Below, in pieces: positions 43,661 to 55,414 of a stretch of 64,000 bases of DNA (the stretch's first letter is position 1; each line of letters begins with the position of its first letter). A model generated the notes under the pieces. That model was not told where the DNA came from. It did not search any database and saw nothing but the letters and a program-made list of their open reading frames with translations. Origin of the DNA: Fragum whitleyi. Taxonomy: Eukaryota; Mollusca; Bivalvia; Cardiida; Cardiidae. The stretch covers positions 33,385,056-33,449,055 of the forward strand of contig OX411556.1 in assembly GCA_948146395.1 (NCBI GenBank). The letters run 5' to 3'. The position numbers and the translations under genes are program-made.

Positions 43661-44890
43661 CGAAGTCAAAATACACTCGGCCCTTTTACTTGCAATCCTT
43701 TAGATCTACATGTAAGAAACAATTAAAATACTCGGCCAAATAAGTCTACTTTCTGTGCGTTCGTATACAGATCAATACACATTATCTGTTTTTAAATTGC
43801 ATATTAAACGTGTATTGATATCTCGCTATCGAAGTTTGCTGGCATAAAGTTTAACAACTGGAACACAAAAAGACGACACTTTTGAGATTCCTATAGGTAT
43901 TTACGATATGTCTAGTATCGCTTTATTTTAAAACGAAATCGAGCGAGGTTGAGAGGGTTGCTTTGTGGTCTTCGTCGACTCGTTGTAAAAGCTGTCTCAT
44001 TATCAGAACTGTGTGCTTGTAATAAAAAAACCTTTACAAATATTTTAATTTTTAACTGATTAAATAGCAATGATTTTCGAGTTCCTACAACTGTACTTGC
44101 AGATCGATTGACGGGGGTTCTCCTGAAATACATATGGTACTCGCTGAGTGAGCGATTTAGAATGGTTTTGATTGAGATGAATGCCATTTTCACGATGCTA
44201 CTAACTGCATCAGAAATTACTACTTACGGTAAGGATTATCCCATGGTATCGTTTACAAAAAATAATTTAATAATTCTAAGACCTGATCCGATTTAAGGCT
44301 ATAAAACCTTTTTCCTGGGATCGATCCCATTTCAAGAGCAGAAAACATGATGGAAAAAATCGTTGTTTTACCCCGGAAACAAAACAAGTCAGAAATTTTC
44401 AAAGCTTCTTGTGTATATAACCGGCAAATCGATTGTCGAAGACACATGTGTAATTTAGTTTTGAAAGCCGAAAATTTACTCAGCTTGTACACATATAAAG
44501 ATACATGGGAATATATAATCAATATTTTTTCTAGTGAAATCCAGTTTTTATATAGATCTACAAACATTTTCTTTGTGTTCGAGTGAGAGAAAATAAGGAC
44601 TTTAGAGTACGTGTACTTTCTACAAAAACCCAAGATCACAGTAATATTAAGCCCAAAAGTCTTTTGTTAAGAACCTACTGACCATACACGATTCCACGAA
44701 GACAATTTATAAAATACGAAGATTATTTACGCCCAAGTGCTACTGAATACGAGTCGACCAACTGAACTATTGTTGAGTAAACATTGATCGCAGCTCAATC
44801 TACTTAATTATATTTGGATCGTGCGCAAGTGTCACCTGGTAAATTGGTCTTTGAACTCGCGGAAATGGTAAAGACAATAAACGCGGTCTT
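43661..44890. other. Mostly unassigned DNA with a T fragment
   Basis: A family T arm 2 fragment sits at 44130-44206 (TGAGTGAGCGATTTAGAATG ... TCACGATGCTACTAACTG). The 128-codon minus frame at 44253-44639 has no recognisable domain and no splice signals I would rely on. Confidence 0.45.
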
Positions 44891-44892
44891 TA

Positions 44893-45050
44893 CAGTTAAC
44901 AACATCGTGAAATTGACAATGGGATTGATTTTTGAATGATTTTGGAATGCAATTGGATGAGAAGGAGATGTGAGTGAAAATAAAGGGGGGGGGTAATCAA
45001 AAATTGCTAATTTTGTTCTGGAGTGGGTATCAATTTTACGATTTAATGAA
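44893..45050 (+). mobile_element. Family T, internally deleted copy
   Basis: Starts CAGTTAACAACATCGTG, keeps the left hairpin arm (GGTAATCAAAAATTGC, TTTTGTTCTGGAGTGG), then jumps to the arm 2 end ATCAATTTTACGATTTAATG. Confidence 0.7.
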
Positions 45051-45149
45051 TAGAAGTTCTACATGTACTTTTTTAATTTAGAATTTAAATTCAAATAAGC
45101 GGTATTAGGCATGAAACATGCACGATAGCTTGATTTCCGGTACTTGTGC

Positions 45150-45420
45150 ACTTAAAAAAAATATTTTGAAACCCATTTCAAACCATTCAAAATCCGTTTA
45201 AATCGCTCGCTCAATGCTCATTTCCAAGTATACTAAGCATTCATTAAACTCATTTTAAAACTATCGAAATCTCAATTAATATCGCTCCAAACGTTTCACG
45301 ATTTCATTTGCAGGCAAATATCGCTCATTTTATATGAAACTAGGTCCAACAACATTCAAATTTATTCTACAAACATTTCAAAATCACTCACTTTGTCAAT
45401 TTCACGAAGTTATAGACTGT
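45150..45420 (-). mobile_element. Family T partial, diverged
   Basis: TCGCTCGCTCAATGCTCATTT and a final TGTCAATTTCACGAAGTTAT AGACTG identify both arms; the hairpin is gone. Confidence 0.55.
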
Positions 45421-45483
45421 ATTTAGGTTTCGTTTACTTGATATAGTAACACTGACGTATAAAGAAGAGTACGGAGTATATTA

Positions 45484-45920
45484 CAGATAACGACATCGTG
45501 AAATTGACAAGGTGAATGTTTTTGGAATGATTTAGGAATGATGTTGAATGAGTGTTAGGAGAGAGTTTTCGGTGAAATAAATGGGAGGTAATCCTATATC
45601 GCAAAATTTGTTCAGGATGAACAAAATTGGCGATTTTGATTGCCTCCGTTTAATGAAATATGCAAATAAGTTCTTTACACAGCTCCCTATTTCCTCAAGA
45701 ACCTATGAGAAGCTAATAATTTGAATAATGTCAGTGAAATCAGGAATTTTCTCTATCCAAATTTATATGGAATGCCGTTGTTGATTCTATATTTTTCAAT
45801 AGGTTTGAGCGTTTTTGAATGGTTTCAGTGAGTGTTTGGAATAATTGAATAGAGCGCTAAGTGATCGATTTACATTGATTTTGATCGAGAGGGATGTCAA
45901 TTTCCCGATGTAACTAACTG
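45484..45920 (+). mobile_element. Family T MITE, full length
   Basis: 437 bp, CAGATAACGACATCGTG to CCCGATGTAACTAACTG, flanked by TA. Hairpin GGGAGGTAATCCTATATCGC / GGCGATTTTGATTGCCTCC around GTTCAGGATGAAC. Confidence 0.88.
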
Positions 45921-46387
45921 TATTATACTTCGAATGAAAATTTTCTAATCTTTGATTTGATTGTCCCGTCGCCGATTCTTTTTATAACTCATTCCTCATT
46001 CTGAAAGACCAATTTTCTCTGTGTTAAATGAAAAACAACCGTAAATCCGCTTGAGATGAATTTGGAGCCTCAATTTCTCAGCGTGAATTTCAAGAGAGCG
46101 GGGATACTAATTTTGTATCATCTTGATATCTGTGTTGTTGTTTATATACAAATCTCCATAAAAGGTCGGTTTCTTGAAAGAACGATCATAAAAATCAGTT
46201 ATACCGGTTTTACAACTACGGCAATTTCTTACGGAACCTTACGGATCGTCACAATTTTTTGTAACTCGTGGCCATTCGTAAGCATTCTCAAATAACACGT
46301 TCGCGCGTGTAAATTACGCTTATAGACTCGTGAATATACGTCTATATATGGAGTGGCATACCAAACCCCTCTCGGCTGTAAAATAAA

Positions 46388-46814
46388 GTAAAGATCAATG
46401 TGAAATTTACAAGGTGAATGATTTCGGAATGATTTTGGAATTAAATTGAATGGGTGTGTGGAGCGAGTTTTTAGTGAAATTCAATGGAGGTAAATCAATA
46501 TAACTCATTTTGTTCAAGACGAGCAAGATTAGTTATATTTATTACCTCCCTTTAGTAAAAGATACGTAATTTTCCGTGGGTCTTCATGGACTTATCAGGT
46601 ACTTTAAAATCCACATTAGCCAATAAAATTGCAGAATAATTTGATCGATTTGGATTAGATTTTGATCGTCTTGGCTTATTTTCGAAATGTCTTCTAAGAT
46701 TTTGGAGCGTTTTAGATCGATTTGAGTGAGTGTTGGGAATGAATGGAGCGCTGAGTGAGCTTTTAAGAATGATTTTGATCGGATTGAGTGTCAATTTCAC
46801 GATGTTGTTAACTG
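46388..46814 (+). mobile_element. Family T MITE with a compensated hairpin
   Basis: The left end is decayed (GATCAATGTGAAATTTAC); the right end is CACGATGTTGTTAACTG. The stem reads ATATAACT (46498) and AGTTATAT (46531) where the consensus is ATATCGCT and AGCGATAT. It belongs to a subfamily with 57598-57941 (middle segment CCACATTAGCCAATAAAAT). Confidence 0.82.
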
Positions 46815-47194
46815 TATATACCAATACTTATGTGTCGCGAACGGATCGTATATGTCCTTTAACCAATTGCATTGTACCGCAATGCTCTGACAGCCCATTC
46901 ATTTTACGATTTTTGACGATAACTTCACGGTTTCTTCACGTAGTATTATGAGTGGTTAAAGACTATTGTCGATTTGAAAATGGCCGTTTACGAGTATTTA
47001 CGAGTATTGTTAACTAACGGTACATTTTGAATTCCCGTGTATAATTTTGTCATGAAAAATGTACAAAAGCGATGTCAATTGTTATCAAGACTAGCACTAC
47101 GTTCGTGATGGAAAAGCGCTCGCGAGTACTAGATGCCTCTGGTGGTCCATTGAAGACGACTAAAATAAAACAAAACAATAGTATACGTCGTCTT

Positions 47195-47345
47195 TTAAGG
47201 GAGTTCTTAAGATATCGCTTATTTCGAAATGAGCGATTTTATATCACATCCCTTTAATTTCATTCAAAACTCGCACCTCCAACATTTTATACATTCGGAA
47301 ATCATTCCAAAATCATCGATCATGTAAATTTTACGCTGTTTATGA
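47195..47345 (-). mobile_element. Family T fragment (hairpin and arm 1)
   Basis: AGATATCGCTTATTTCGAAATG + AGCGATTTTATAT is a short hairpin, followed by arm 1 (CATTCAAAACTCGCACC ... AAATTTTACGCTGTTTATG). Confidence 0.6.
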
Positions 47346-47399
47346 CTTTTTACTTGAAAGATGTCTAATGGTACATTGAAATTGAGCCAACAGCAAATA

Positions 47400-47840
47400 C
47401 AGTTAACATCATCGTGAAATCGACAGGGTGAATGGTTTTGGAATGTTTCTTGAGTGAATTTGAATGAGTGTGTGGAGTGAGTTTTAAGTGAAATTAAAGG
47501 GAAGTAATCCAATGTAGCTAATTTTGTTCAGGATGAACAAAATTAGCGATATTGATTACCTCCCTTTAATAAAATATGGATACGAAATCTCTTAAAAGCT
47601 CTCTATTTCTTCAAGAACCTATAACACGCTTAGCTTTATAATATCAATAATTTAAGTGAAATTGTGATTTTTTCTAGCTACTTTTATTTAGAATGTAGTT
47701 ATTGATCTGATCTTTTTGTGATTTTGGATTGTTTTTTAATGCATTGAGAGAGTGCTAGGAATGAATGAATGGAGCGCTGAGCGAGTGATTAAGAGTTGGT
47801 TTGATCGAGATGAATGTCAATTTCGTGATGTTTTTAACTG
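47400..47840 (+). mobile_element. Family T MITE, full length, well preserved
   Basis: 441 bp, CAGTTAACATCATCGTG to CGTGATGTTTTTAACTG, flanked by TA. Hairpin AGCTAATTTTGTTC / GAACAAAATTAGCGATATTG, ending ATTACCTCCCTTTAAT. Confidence 0.9.
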
Positions 47841-48057
47841 TACTTTCGTAATAATGAGCTTGAAAATGGTTCTTCCGTCCCGATCAAAAACAGACCTTTT
47901 CGATATAGAGCTAATCTATACGATCATCTAAAGGGGATTTTTTTCTGAACGCTATCAAAATACAATTACGTATTTCTACTGTTAATCTAATTTCTAGAAT
48001 TACACCAACGTGTAATCTTCTTGATTCTATCCCAGTGGTTTTCCTATTCAACAGCTA

Positions 48058-48480
48058 CAGTTAGTAACATCGTGAAATTGACATCCATCGCAATCAAACC
48101 CATTCTAGATCACTCACTAAGCACTTCATTCAAGTATTTATTCATGTATTCATGTATTTTTTCATATATTCATGTATTCATTTTGTGTTCATTCATTCAT
48201 TCATTCATTTATTCATTCATTCATTCATTTATTTGTTTATTTATTAATTAATTAATTAATTAATTAATTAATTAATTCATTCATTCATTCATTCATTCAT
48301 TAATTCATTCATTCATTCATTCATTAATTCATTAATGAATTAATTAATTAATTAATTAATTAATTAATTAATTAATTAATTAATTAATTAATTAATTCAT
48401 TCATTCATTCATTCATTCATTCATTCATTCATTCATTCATTCATTCATTCATTCATTCATTCATTCATTCATTGAAACAA
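48058..48480 (-). mobile_element. Family T start overrun by ATTC/TTAA microsatellites
   Basis: Arm 2 is clear (CAGTTAGTAACATCGTG ... CACTCACTAAGCACTTC). At the position where the family has TTCATTCATTCC, a 300 bp stretch of ATTC and AATT tetranucleotides follows (48165-48475). No arm 1 is seen after it. Confidence 0.78.
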
Positions 48481-48824
48481 TTCAAAACTTTTTTCCTAAA
48501 CATTTCGACCCGACGTCATCGCCGTCTTTTGTTATCCCCTGCTTGCTCTGTTAAAGTGTTACAAAATGAATGAACGTCACTCATACGAAAAAAAATAAAA
48601 AAAATAAATAAATAATTAGAAAAACACGAGCGTATATATAATGATTCAAAATTTCTTTCATCTGTAGTTCAAACAGTGATAGTACCTTTATGACGTTCCC
48701 CTTATTTATTCAAACAAAATCCATTTAATTTTATTCGTTTAAAACGTTTGAGCTCTCTACATTAAAAACCTCCTAGGAAAATTGCCCACAATCTAGGGTT
48801 TCATAAGATAAATATTGTTTCTTT

Positions 48825-48937
48825 CTTTTCAGCTCACCTAAGTACGTCGTGCTAAAGGTGAGCCTTTGTGCGCACCCCATGTCCTTCTTGCGTCTGTCAT
48901 TCCGCGCCCGAAGTCGTCAAATGGTTCAATCTTTAGC
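48825..48937 (-). mobile_element. Molluscan AGCTCACC-type repeat, copy R2
   Basis: CAGCTCACCTAAGTACGTCG + TGCTAAAGGTGAGC forms the typical hairpin, followed by a GTCYTTCTTGCGTCTGTC-type stretch. It is interrupted by element S at 48938 and resumes at 49524 (CTTTAGAAAGTCTCAAAA). Confidence 0.72.
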
Positions 48938-49523
48938 AGGGCTCGTGTTAGTGTTTAACCCTTTGCTGCTTAATCCCTGCTTTTTACGTGCCTGTGATTT
49001 TATGATTGAGAAAACATTGTGAAAAAAAGAAGAAATTGCTTCCGACAAGCAATTTCTTATTTTTCCACACTATTTTCTACCCTACTGAATGGTTATTTTT
49101 CAATTTAAATCCACTTTAAATTTTCGTCTGCAAAATCTTTGAATTTGGACAGGTCCAAAATTTTGAAAAACAGGAAAGGGTTAATATTGGTCACTGACTC
49201 CTTACCTAAGAAATACCGGATGTCAAATCTGAATTTTAAGGGGTCAAAACGACATAAGAGCAAATCATAAGTAGAATTTTGCATATTTAATGGTCACTTT
49301 AACTGTTTCTTGTAATTTCATAAAACTAGTACATGTAATTAATTTGTTGAATTTAACATAGTAATTTGTGAAAATCTTAGGTATAAACCATGTTTTGACA
49401 TGTAGCAATTCCTCTCAAGGGGGTCAAAATGACCCCGTGTGAGAAATTTCTAGGGGTCAAATAAAAATATTTTAAGGTTTTTACGGGTCAAAACCCTGGT
49501 TTAAGGGTAAAAAACGAGCCCTG
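48938..49523. mobile_element. Element S, CAGGGCTCG ends, host of a P element
   Basis: Ends CAGGGCTCGT and ACGAGCCCTG; the six-base CTTTAG is present on both sides (48932-48937, 49524-49529). Without its P insertion it is about 364 bp. It contains the palindrome GGGGTCAAAATGACCCC (about 49420). Confidence 0.75.
48959..49180 (+). mobile_element. Family P MITE inside element S
   Basis: Ends CCCTTTGCTGCTTAATCC and ACAGGAAAGGG, with TTAA on both sides. Central hairpin AGAAATTGCTT / AAGCAATTTCT. Confidence 0.87.
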
Positions 49524-49785
49524 CTTTAGAAAGTCTCAAAATCCAAAGGTCAAGTTCAATCTGACTTAATATGAATATTCCTTGTTGGTTCCGCCTCAAA
49601 AATAAAATGATAAAAGTTTGATTGCTTCACCCAAATTTGATGAAAATATCGATATTTTGACACCTCCCTTTTACAAAATCATCCGTACTTCATTAAATTG
49701 TTTTTTTTTGTGTCTTTGTAGACGCTATCAACTAACAAAACGAGGAATGATTTGTTCTACTGGAATGAGGTTATGAACACTCACT

Positions 49786-50028
49786 CAAATCGGTAAAAAC
49801 ATTCAGAAATTGTTCAAAACTGTTCAAATCTTTCAAACTGACCATCGTATATTTTATTCAAGGGATGTAATAAAATATCGTAATTTCGTCTAAATGGACA
49901 AAATTATCGATTTTATGATAACCTCCCTCCCTTCAACTTCATTCAAAACTCACTCCTCGCGCTTATCCATCTTCATTCCGATTTCATCCCAGGTTTTCGC
50001 CTTGTCAATGAGACGATGTTATGAACTG
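49786..50028 (-). mobile_element. Family T partial copy
   Basis: It starts in arm 2 (ACACTCACTCAAATCGG), has the hairpin AAATATCGTAATTTCGTC + TAAATGGACAAAATTATCGA, and ends GAGACGATGTTATGAACTG. A second hairpin-arm piece lies at 49640-49675. Confidence 0.7.
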
Positions 50029-50436
50029 TATCCAGTTGAACGTAACTAAAAATCAATTAGGTTGGAGAAGGAAAGTCTAGATGCAACACACAAGAAGGAT
50101 TTATGGAAAGTCCAGTTTTACATGTAAGGATACATCATCGGCGTTGGCTAGAATTATCTAGGCTTAACTTGTCTCCCGTTACATGCAAACGTGAACCTTT
50201 GGTCCTAATGACAACCCTTTATAAAGGCTAATTGGAAAATAGACAAAACTGTGTTGAAAACATAATCTTCGTTCACGCATGATCAAAACGTTCGTTAAAG
50301 GTTTGAGAAGTGGAACATGCTTTACGCGTGTTCTCAAAGCAAGGCACCAGTACTAATTATTTGCAAACGTTTCCCCAATTCAAGAACGCAAACAGAGTTT
50401 AGCTAATATTATAGTGTTATTTCACGTTTTTCACAT

Positions 50437-50530
50437 GTCAATTTCGCGATGTTCCTATTTGTTTTGGAATGATTTCGGAATGGAATTGAATAAGCGGGAG
50501 GAGCGAAGTTTGGGTGAGAATAAAGGGGGT
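50437..50530 (+). mobile_element. Family T fragment (arm 1)
   Basis: GGAATGATTTCGGAATGGAA, GAGGAGCGAAGTTTGGGTG and AAAGGGGGTAAATC follow the arm 1 order, directly left of element L2. Confidence 0.55.
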
Positions 50531-50580
50531 AAATCTTGGTTTATTTGACCCGAACTCGACCTCTATGAAAACTCGCTCTA

Positions 50581-51549
50581 AGGTTCATGTAAAGTGTTTG
50601 AGGCTCAATTTTCAAACTCTTCATTTGCCAAGAAAAAGCAGTATGTCCAGGTATATTATATACCAAAATGAAGCTATTTATGAGCACAAGCAGTTGAGCA
50701 ACATACGACTGTCATAGCTATAGCGGTAAAGCCAAAACATTGTGGAAAAGGGTCATTTTGTTCAGAACAAGCAACTGCACGACGGTTGGATAAAACTGCC
50801 CCATATTTTAACAAAGTACAGTCTAAAGTACTATCCAGGTAGTACTACAACCGTTGGTATGAAATTCGGGCCCAAAACGTAGTTATGCAAGCAATTAATT
50901 TTGACTTATTTTATAAACACGTATGACATATATTTCATTCCAATTTTGTAAACGTGTAGTTCTGTGTATGGTATGGTGTGTTATCACAACATAAATGGAC
51001 ATAAATAGTTTATATACCTGTAAGGTTACTTAGCAACATATCATTTTCTATTTCACAGAATGATGAATATATAGTAATTTATTACAGATCATTGAATTAA
51101 AGAACTATTATTTGAAATAAATTGCAGAAAACAATTCACAATATTATGGTACGATGTTGCACCATACCTAACATCTATTTTGAAAACAGACCAAACCGGT
51201 TCGACACGTATGTTGACAAAATAAATGGATATTGATTGTTTCAAAAGAGCCTTTTGAGACTGAGTTTTATATCAACGGTTGTAGTACTACCTGGATAGTA
51301 CTTTAGACTGTACTTTGTTAAAATATGGGACAGTTTTATCCAACCGTCATGCAGTTGCTTGTTCTGAACAAAATGACCCTTTTCCACAATGTTTTGGCTA
51401 TACCGCTATAGCTATGGCAGTCGTATGTTGCTTAACTGCTTGTGCCCGTGAATACCTTCATTTTGATATATAATATACCTGGACATACTGCTTTTTATTG
51501 GCTAACGAAGCGCCCTTAAAATTGGGTCTCAAACACTTTACATGAACCT
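50581..51549 (-). mobile_element. Long foldback element L2
   Basis: 969 bp; arms of about 300 bp start AGGTTCATGTAAAGTGTTTG and end CAAACACTTTACATGAACCT. The outer arms match closely (e.g. GGAAAAGGGTCATTTTGTTC / GAACAAAATGACCCTTTTCC). The middle (50880-51250) is the reverse complement of the middle of L1. Confidence 0.85.
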
Positions 51550-51754
51550 TAATATCAATTAACTTACACATTTTTTTAAATTTTCAAAATATGTTCTACA
51601 TTCAACACGATTTGTAATTTTATCATATGCAAGCACGTGCAAAGCCGAATATAATTCAGCAGGTTTTTTATTAATCTAAAGAATGGGGGTCAAGTTCATG
51701 TCAATAAAATCGCGGTATCACATTAAACGAATTTTAAAAAGGATATTTTGTTTT

Positions 51755-52020
51755 ATCTTATAACTATACAATATCCGTGTTATAACATCCCGTATGATAT
51801 TTTTATAATATCACATTGATATTTTTCGAAAAAAGACATAATACGTTTGTTTTTAGAAACTTGCATTTCTGACAGAAAAATCGACGAAAACGAGACAAAT
51901 GGAGGCTATAAGATAATTATAATACGTATTAGTGTATTGTATGAAACAAATATTTAAATTGGCAGAGCCTCGATAATTGTCAAATCCCCAAATCTCGTTA
52001 GATATTTTTTATGTATACCT
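51755..52020 (-). mobile_element. Hairpin repeat H, diverged inverted copy
   Basis: Begins TTTTATCTTATAACTATAC and includes TATAATATCACATTGATATT and the stem remnant GGCAGAGCCTCGATAATTG + TCAAATCC...ATCTCGTTAGATA. Confidence 0.65.
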
Positions 52021-52244
52021 CACATTAAAAAAATCTACATAGCTTTTACGGACCAATCTTACACTGTAAAGTCCTCATCAGCCAAAATAATCGTGGAATT
52101 ATTGTATCAATTTAAATGAAATGTTACTCAATTTCGAGTTGAATCTCATGTGCAGGTTGAGACTAACTTTATTTAGAACACGATACTGTGCGATACAGTT
52201 CTAATTTTCAACACAACTGTATTGATAACTATTTTGATAACATA

Positions 52245-52648
52245 ATTATATTGACCAGATGAATAATTTTGAAATTATTTTGGTATGAAATTGAATGAGT
52301 GAAATGATCAAAAGTTAAAAACGATTCTCAAGGGAGGTAAAACTTTGTCGATAATTATTAGCGGCAATCCCCTTTCCCCTTAAAAAAATCTACTTGTTTT
52401 TTTTACTTGGTGAAACCAGGAACACATAAGTCGATTTAAAATCAACACCAGCTAAGAATATCATGCAATTATTTGAACGATTTGATTGAAAATGTTGCTT
52501 GTTTTGGGCGATTTTGAAGTGTTTTTGAATGGGTTTGGATGTGGTTTTAATGGTTTGCGTGAGTGTTTGGAACGATAGAATTGAGCGCTGAGAGATTAGA
52601 GTGTAATAATTAAGATCGAGATAAGTGTCAATTTCACGATGTGATTAT
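52245..52648 (+). mobile_element. Family T MITE, old copy
   Basis: Arm 1 (GACCAGATGAATAATTTTG), left hairpin arm (CAAGGGAGGTAAAACTTTG), middle and arm 2 (GAGCGCTGAGAGATT ... TCAATTTCACGATGTG) are recognisable but heavily substituted. Confidence 0.65.
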
Positions 52649-52649
52649 C

Positions 52650-53149
52650 TTAAGATTTCATTTGGAAAGGGACTGGTTATAAAAGTCGCGATACGAAAGT
52701 GATCGCTTATCCGTAAAAGCGATTGATTTCATTGACGTGAAATAGAATTTTATTATAAAAATTAGAGCTGAGGTACTTTTGCAGTAGGTAACAGCCATTC
52801 AGTTGAGAGAGAAAACTTATTTCATGAGAGTTTGTAATAAATCACACATTGTTTTAATTATATCTGATTTGCCTCGTTTATCTGCTTTCAAATTTTTATG
52901 TTCTTTAAAGTAGGAGCTTAACATGATGAAAGTAGAGCTATTTTATTTTATGGAATTGCATAATAATTCCGACAAGATCTAATAACTGACTTGCGTCAGT
53001 AACCGTAAATATTTTAATTTACCTCTTTAACTCAAAAAGTAGCCTTTGGCGAATCTACGGAATAGACATTGAGAATAACAAAAGCACAGCAAGCGGATGC
53101 CAACGCTCGGCTGTTTATTATTTCATAGGAAAATGAAAATATATGAACT
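52650..53149. other. No gene recognised
   Basis: Half a kilobase of AT-rich DNA without identifiable features. Confidence 0.4.
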
Positions 53150-53770
53150 TTGTACCTACAGAAAGGCCTTGTCCCAGCAATGATTATGTGAAATATGAAG
53201 GATCTATGACTAACTATTCAAAAGTTATTACCAAGGTTAAATGCAATTTGTCCTTGAAAAATGATCTTGACCTTGACTATTGACCTTGATTTTGGGACCT
53301 TCAGAAAGGTCTTATCCAAAGCAATGATTATGTGAAATATGAAGGCTCTATGACTTACCATTCAAAAGATCTGACCAAGGTTAAATTTTTTAAAGAAATT
53401 TGACCTTGAAAAAAGAACTTGACCTTGACTATTGACCTTGAACTTGGGACCTTCAGAAAGGTTTTGGCCCAAGCAATGATTATGTGATATATGAAATCTC
53501 TATGAATTACCATTCAAAAGTGATGACCAAGGTTATTTTTTTAAAGAAATTTGACCTTACAAAATTACCTTGGCCTTGACTGATAAACTTTAACTTGGTA
53601 CCTACAGAAAGGTCTTGTCCCAAGCCATGATCATTTGAAATATGAAGGCTCCTTGACTTAATATTCAAAAGTTATGACCAATTTTAATATTTATCAAGCC
53701 AACGCAAACGCCAACAACAACGCCAGCGACAACGCGAACGACGTCAAGGTGATCATTATACCTCGGGTTT
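53150..53770 (+). repeat. About 150 bp tandem repeat rich in AGGTCA, four units
   Basis: Anchor CTTCAGAAAGGTCTT-type sequence occurs at 53155, 53300, 53450 and 53600. Each unit has GCAATGATTATGTGAAATAT + GAAGG and one or more TTGACCTTGAC blocks. The array ends in imperfect AACGCC triplets and a CTCGGGTTTTCTTCGAAAA + CAGCCGAG hairpin (53762-53790). The tail is shared with 7780-7850. Confidence 0.8.
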
Positions 53771-54179
53771 TCTTCGAAAACAGCCGAGCTCATAAGGGAA
53801 ATCGGGAACCCACGATGATACAACGGAAAAGAAGTCCAGAATAATGAGGGCACAATTATGTAAGCGTGTCGCTTCACATGTGGGTTGCAAGACGTCAAAC
53901 CATAGTCCGTTGAAGGCGGCATTGATTAAAACTAATACAACGAAAGATTTTTTTTAAAAAACAAAATCAAGCAAACTTGGAATAAAATTATTTGGTGACA
54001 AATCGCAGTGGTCATTTATCAAATCAAATAAAATTGCAATAATATTATGCCAACAAGTTCTCCAAAATGTGCCACGCTTTAAAGACGTTAACGTGAACAA
54101 AAATACAATATCGACTTCCACAAATCTAAAAAATGTCACCAACTAGTGGGCAGGTTTAAACTTGAGGATGAAAATCACC

Positions 54180-54722
54180 GACGCGAAGTCCACATCAGAA
54201 GACCAGATTTGCGATTGTGACATAGTTTTAGGCCTCATTTGACCCAATTTTAAAAGATTTTTGTGACAGTAGCTTTCGATTTGATCAACTACATTATCAT
54301 AGTTGACCTAATTTCTAATTTGTCCGAGATTTTTACAGCTAATTGTCCTGGCCAAATTAAAGGTTGGTCAGGCCTAAAAATTGACCTTTAAAGAGTCTAA
54401 TTGTTTTGTTCTTTTATTTGTTGGGTATCAAATGAAGAACTGTTCTTAGGTTTATTCGGCTAAAATGGCGCATCTAGAGTGTCTACGAGGTATTCGTCAG
54501 ATTTGATCTAATGACCAAGTTTTTATTACCATTTGACCCGAATTCAAAGTTATCCGAGATTTACCGAGACAATTATTATGGCCAATTTCAAAGCTGATTT
54601 GGCCAAAAAGAAAGTGGCCTCTAGAGTATCTACTAGATAACTGTTGACGTCGGACGACGCATGCTGGACGTCATCTAAACATAAAAGTTCACATTGATCG
54701 CTCTGTGTTGTGGTGAGCTAAT
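54180..54722 (+). mobile_element. Molluscan GTGAGCTAA-type repeat, copy R3
   Basis: Contains GGCCAAATTAAAGGTTGGTC, GCATCTAGAGTGTCTACGAG, TCGGACGACGCATGCTGGACG and a final GTGGTGAGCTAA (ending 54721). This ordering is typical of a very abundant bivalve repeat. The CTAA end after a hairpin is compatible with a Helitron-type 3' terminus, but no 5' TC end was verified. Confidence 0.65.
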
Positions 54723-55239
54723 TAACAATAATTGTTTTGTTTTGTTTCTGTTTGTTTGTTTGCTTTTGATTGTTTTCAAATTCGTCAAGGATCTCTTATG
54801 AAGACAACTGTAACTAAAAGAAGGAAATAAATCGAGAATTATCTTACCTTTGGCTTTAAGCTAAACATAGGAATAAATTAGAAAGAAACTTTCTTTTAAA
54901 CAAAGTGTAATAAATCTCAGTTGTAAAATAGGACCTACACAAAATTCAAAGAAGATCCATTCTGATATAATGAAGTTATTCCATGTAAAAGGATTTGTCG
55001 TATGTCTGCCAATTCATATGCTTTCTTGGAAACCTGCTATTAGAAATATTCAAACACGTTGAATAGAAATAGTTATAAGCAAAATAAAAAAAGGCGGAGT
55101 ACAAAATATTGTGTTATGAATGTCACAAAACATTCTAAGTGGCAAAGTTTTTTATGGCCATTTTGGAACAGAGTAAGAAAATAAATTACAAAATCAATCG
55201 CTTCAAAATTTGAGGAAGTCAGAAGAAATGAAATTTTTC

Positions 55240-55396
55240 GAGCGATTTAAATGTAGGTGTTGACCTTTCTAGTGATTTCTATACTATTTTTGGATAGTTT
55301 GAGAGAGTTTTTGAATTGAAAGAATGTGTTACGAAATAAATGATCTAGAATGGTGCCGTTCGAAAGAGTTCTCAATTTCGCGATACTCTTTACTTG
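55240..55396 (+). mobile_element. Family T fragment (arm 2)
   Basis: GATAGTTTGAGAGAGTTTTT, AATGATCTAGAATGGTGCCG and TCTCAATTTCGCGATACTCT follow arm 2 order, without arm 1 or hairpin. Confidence 0.55.
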
Positions 55397-55414
55397 TAAA
55401 TAGAAAATGTTTAT

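Noticed and set aside
44253..44639. 128-codon minus-strand frame
   Set aside because: No domain, unusual composition for a protein in this setting, and a competing frame on the other strand; treated as chance.
54713..54721. Definite Helitron 3' end
   Set aside because: The CTAA after a hairpin is suggestive, but no matching 5' TC terminus or insertion between A and T could be confirmed.
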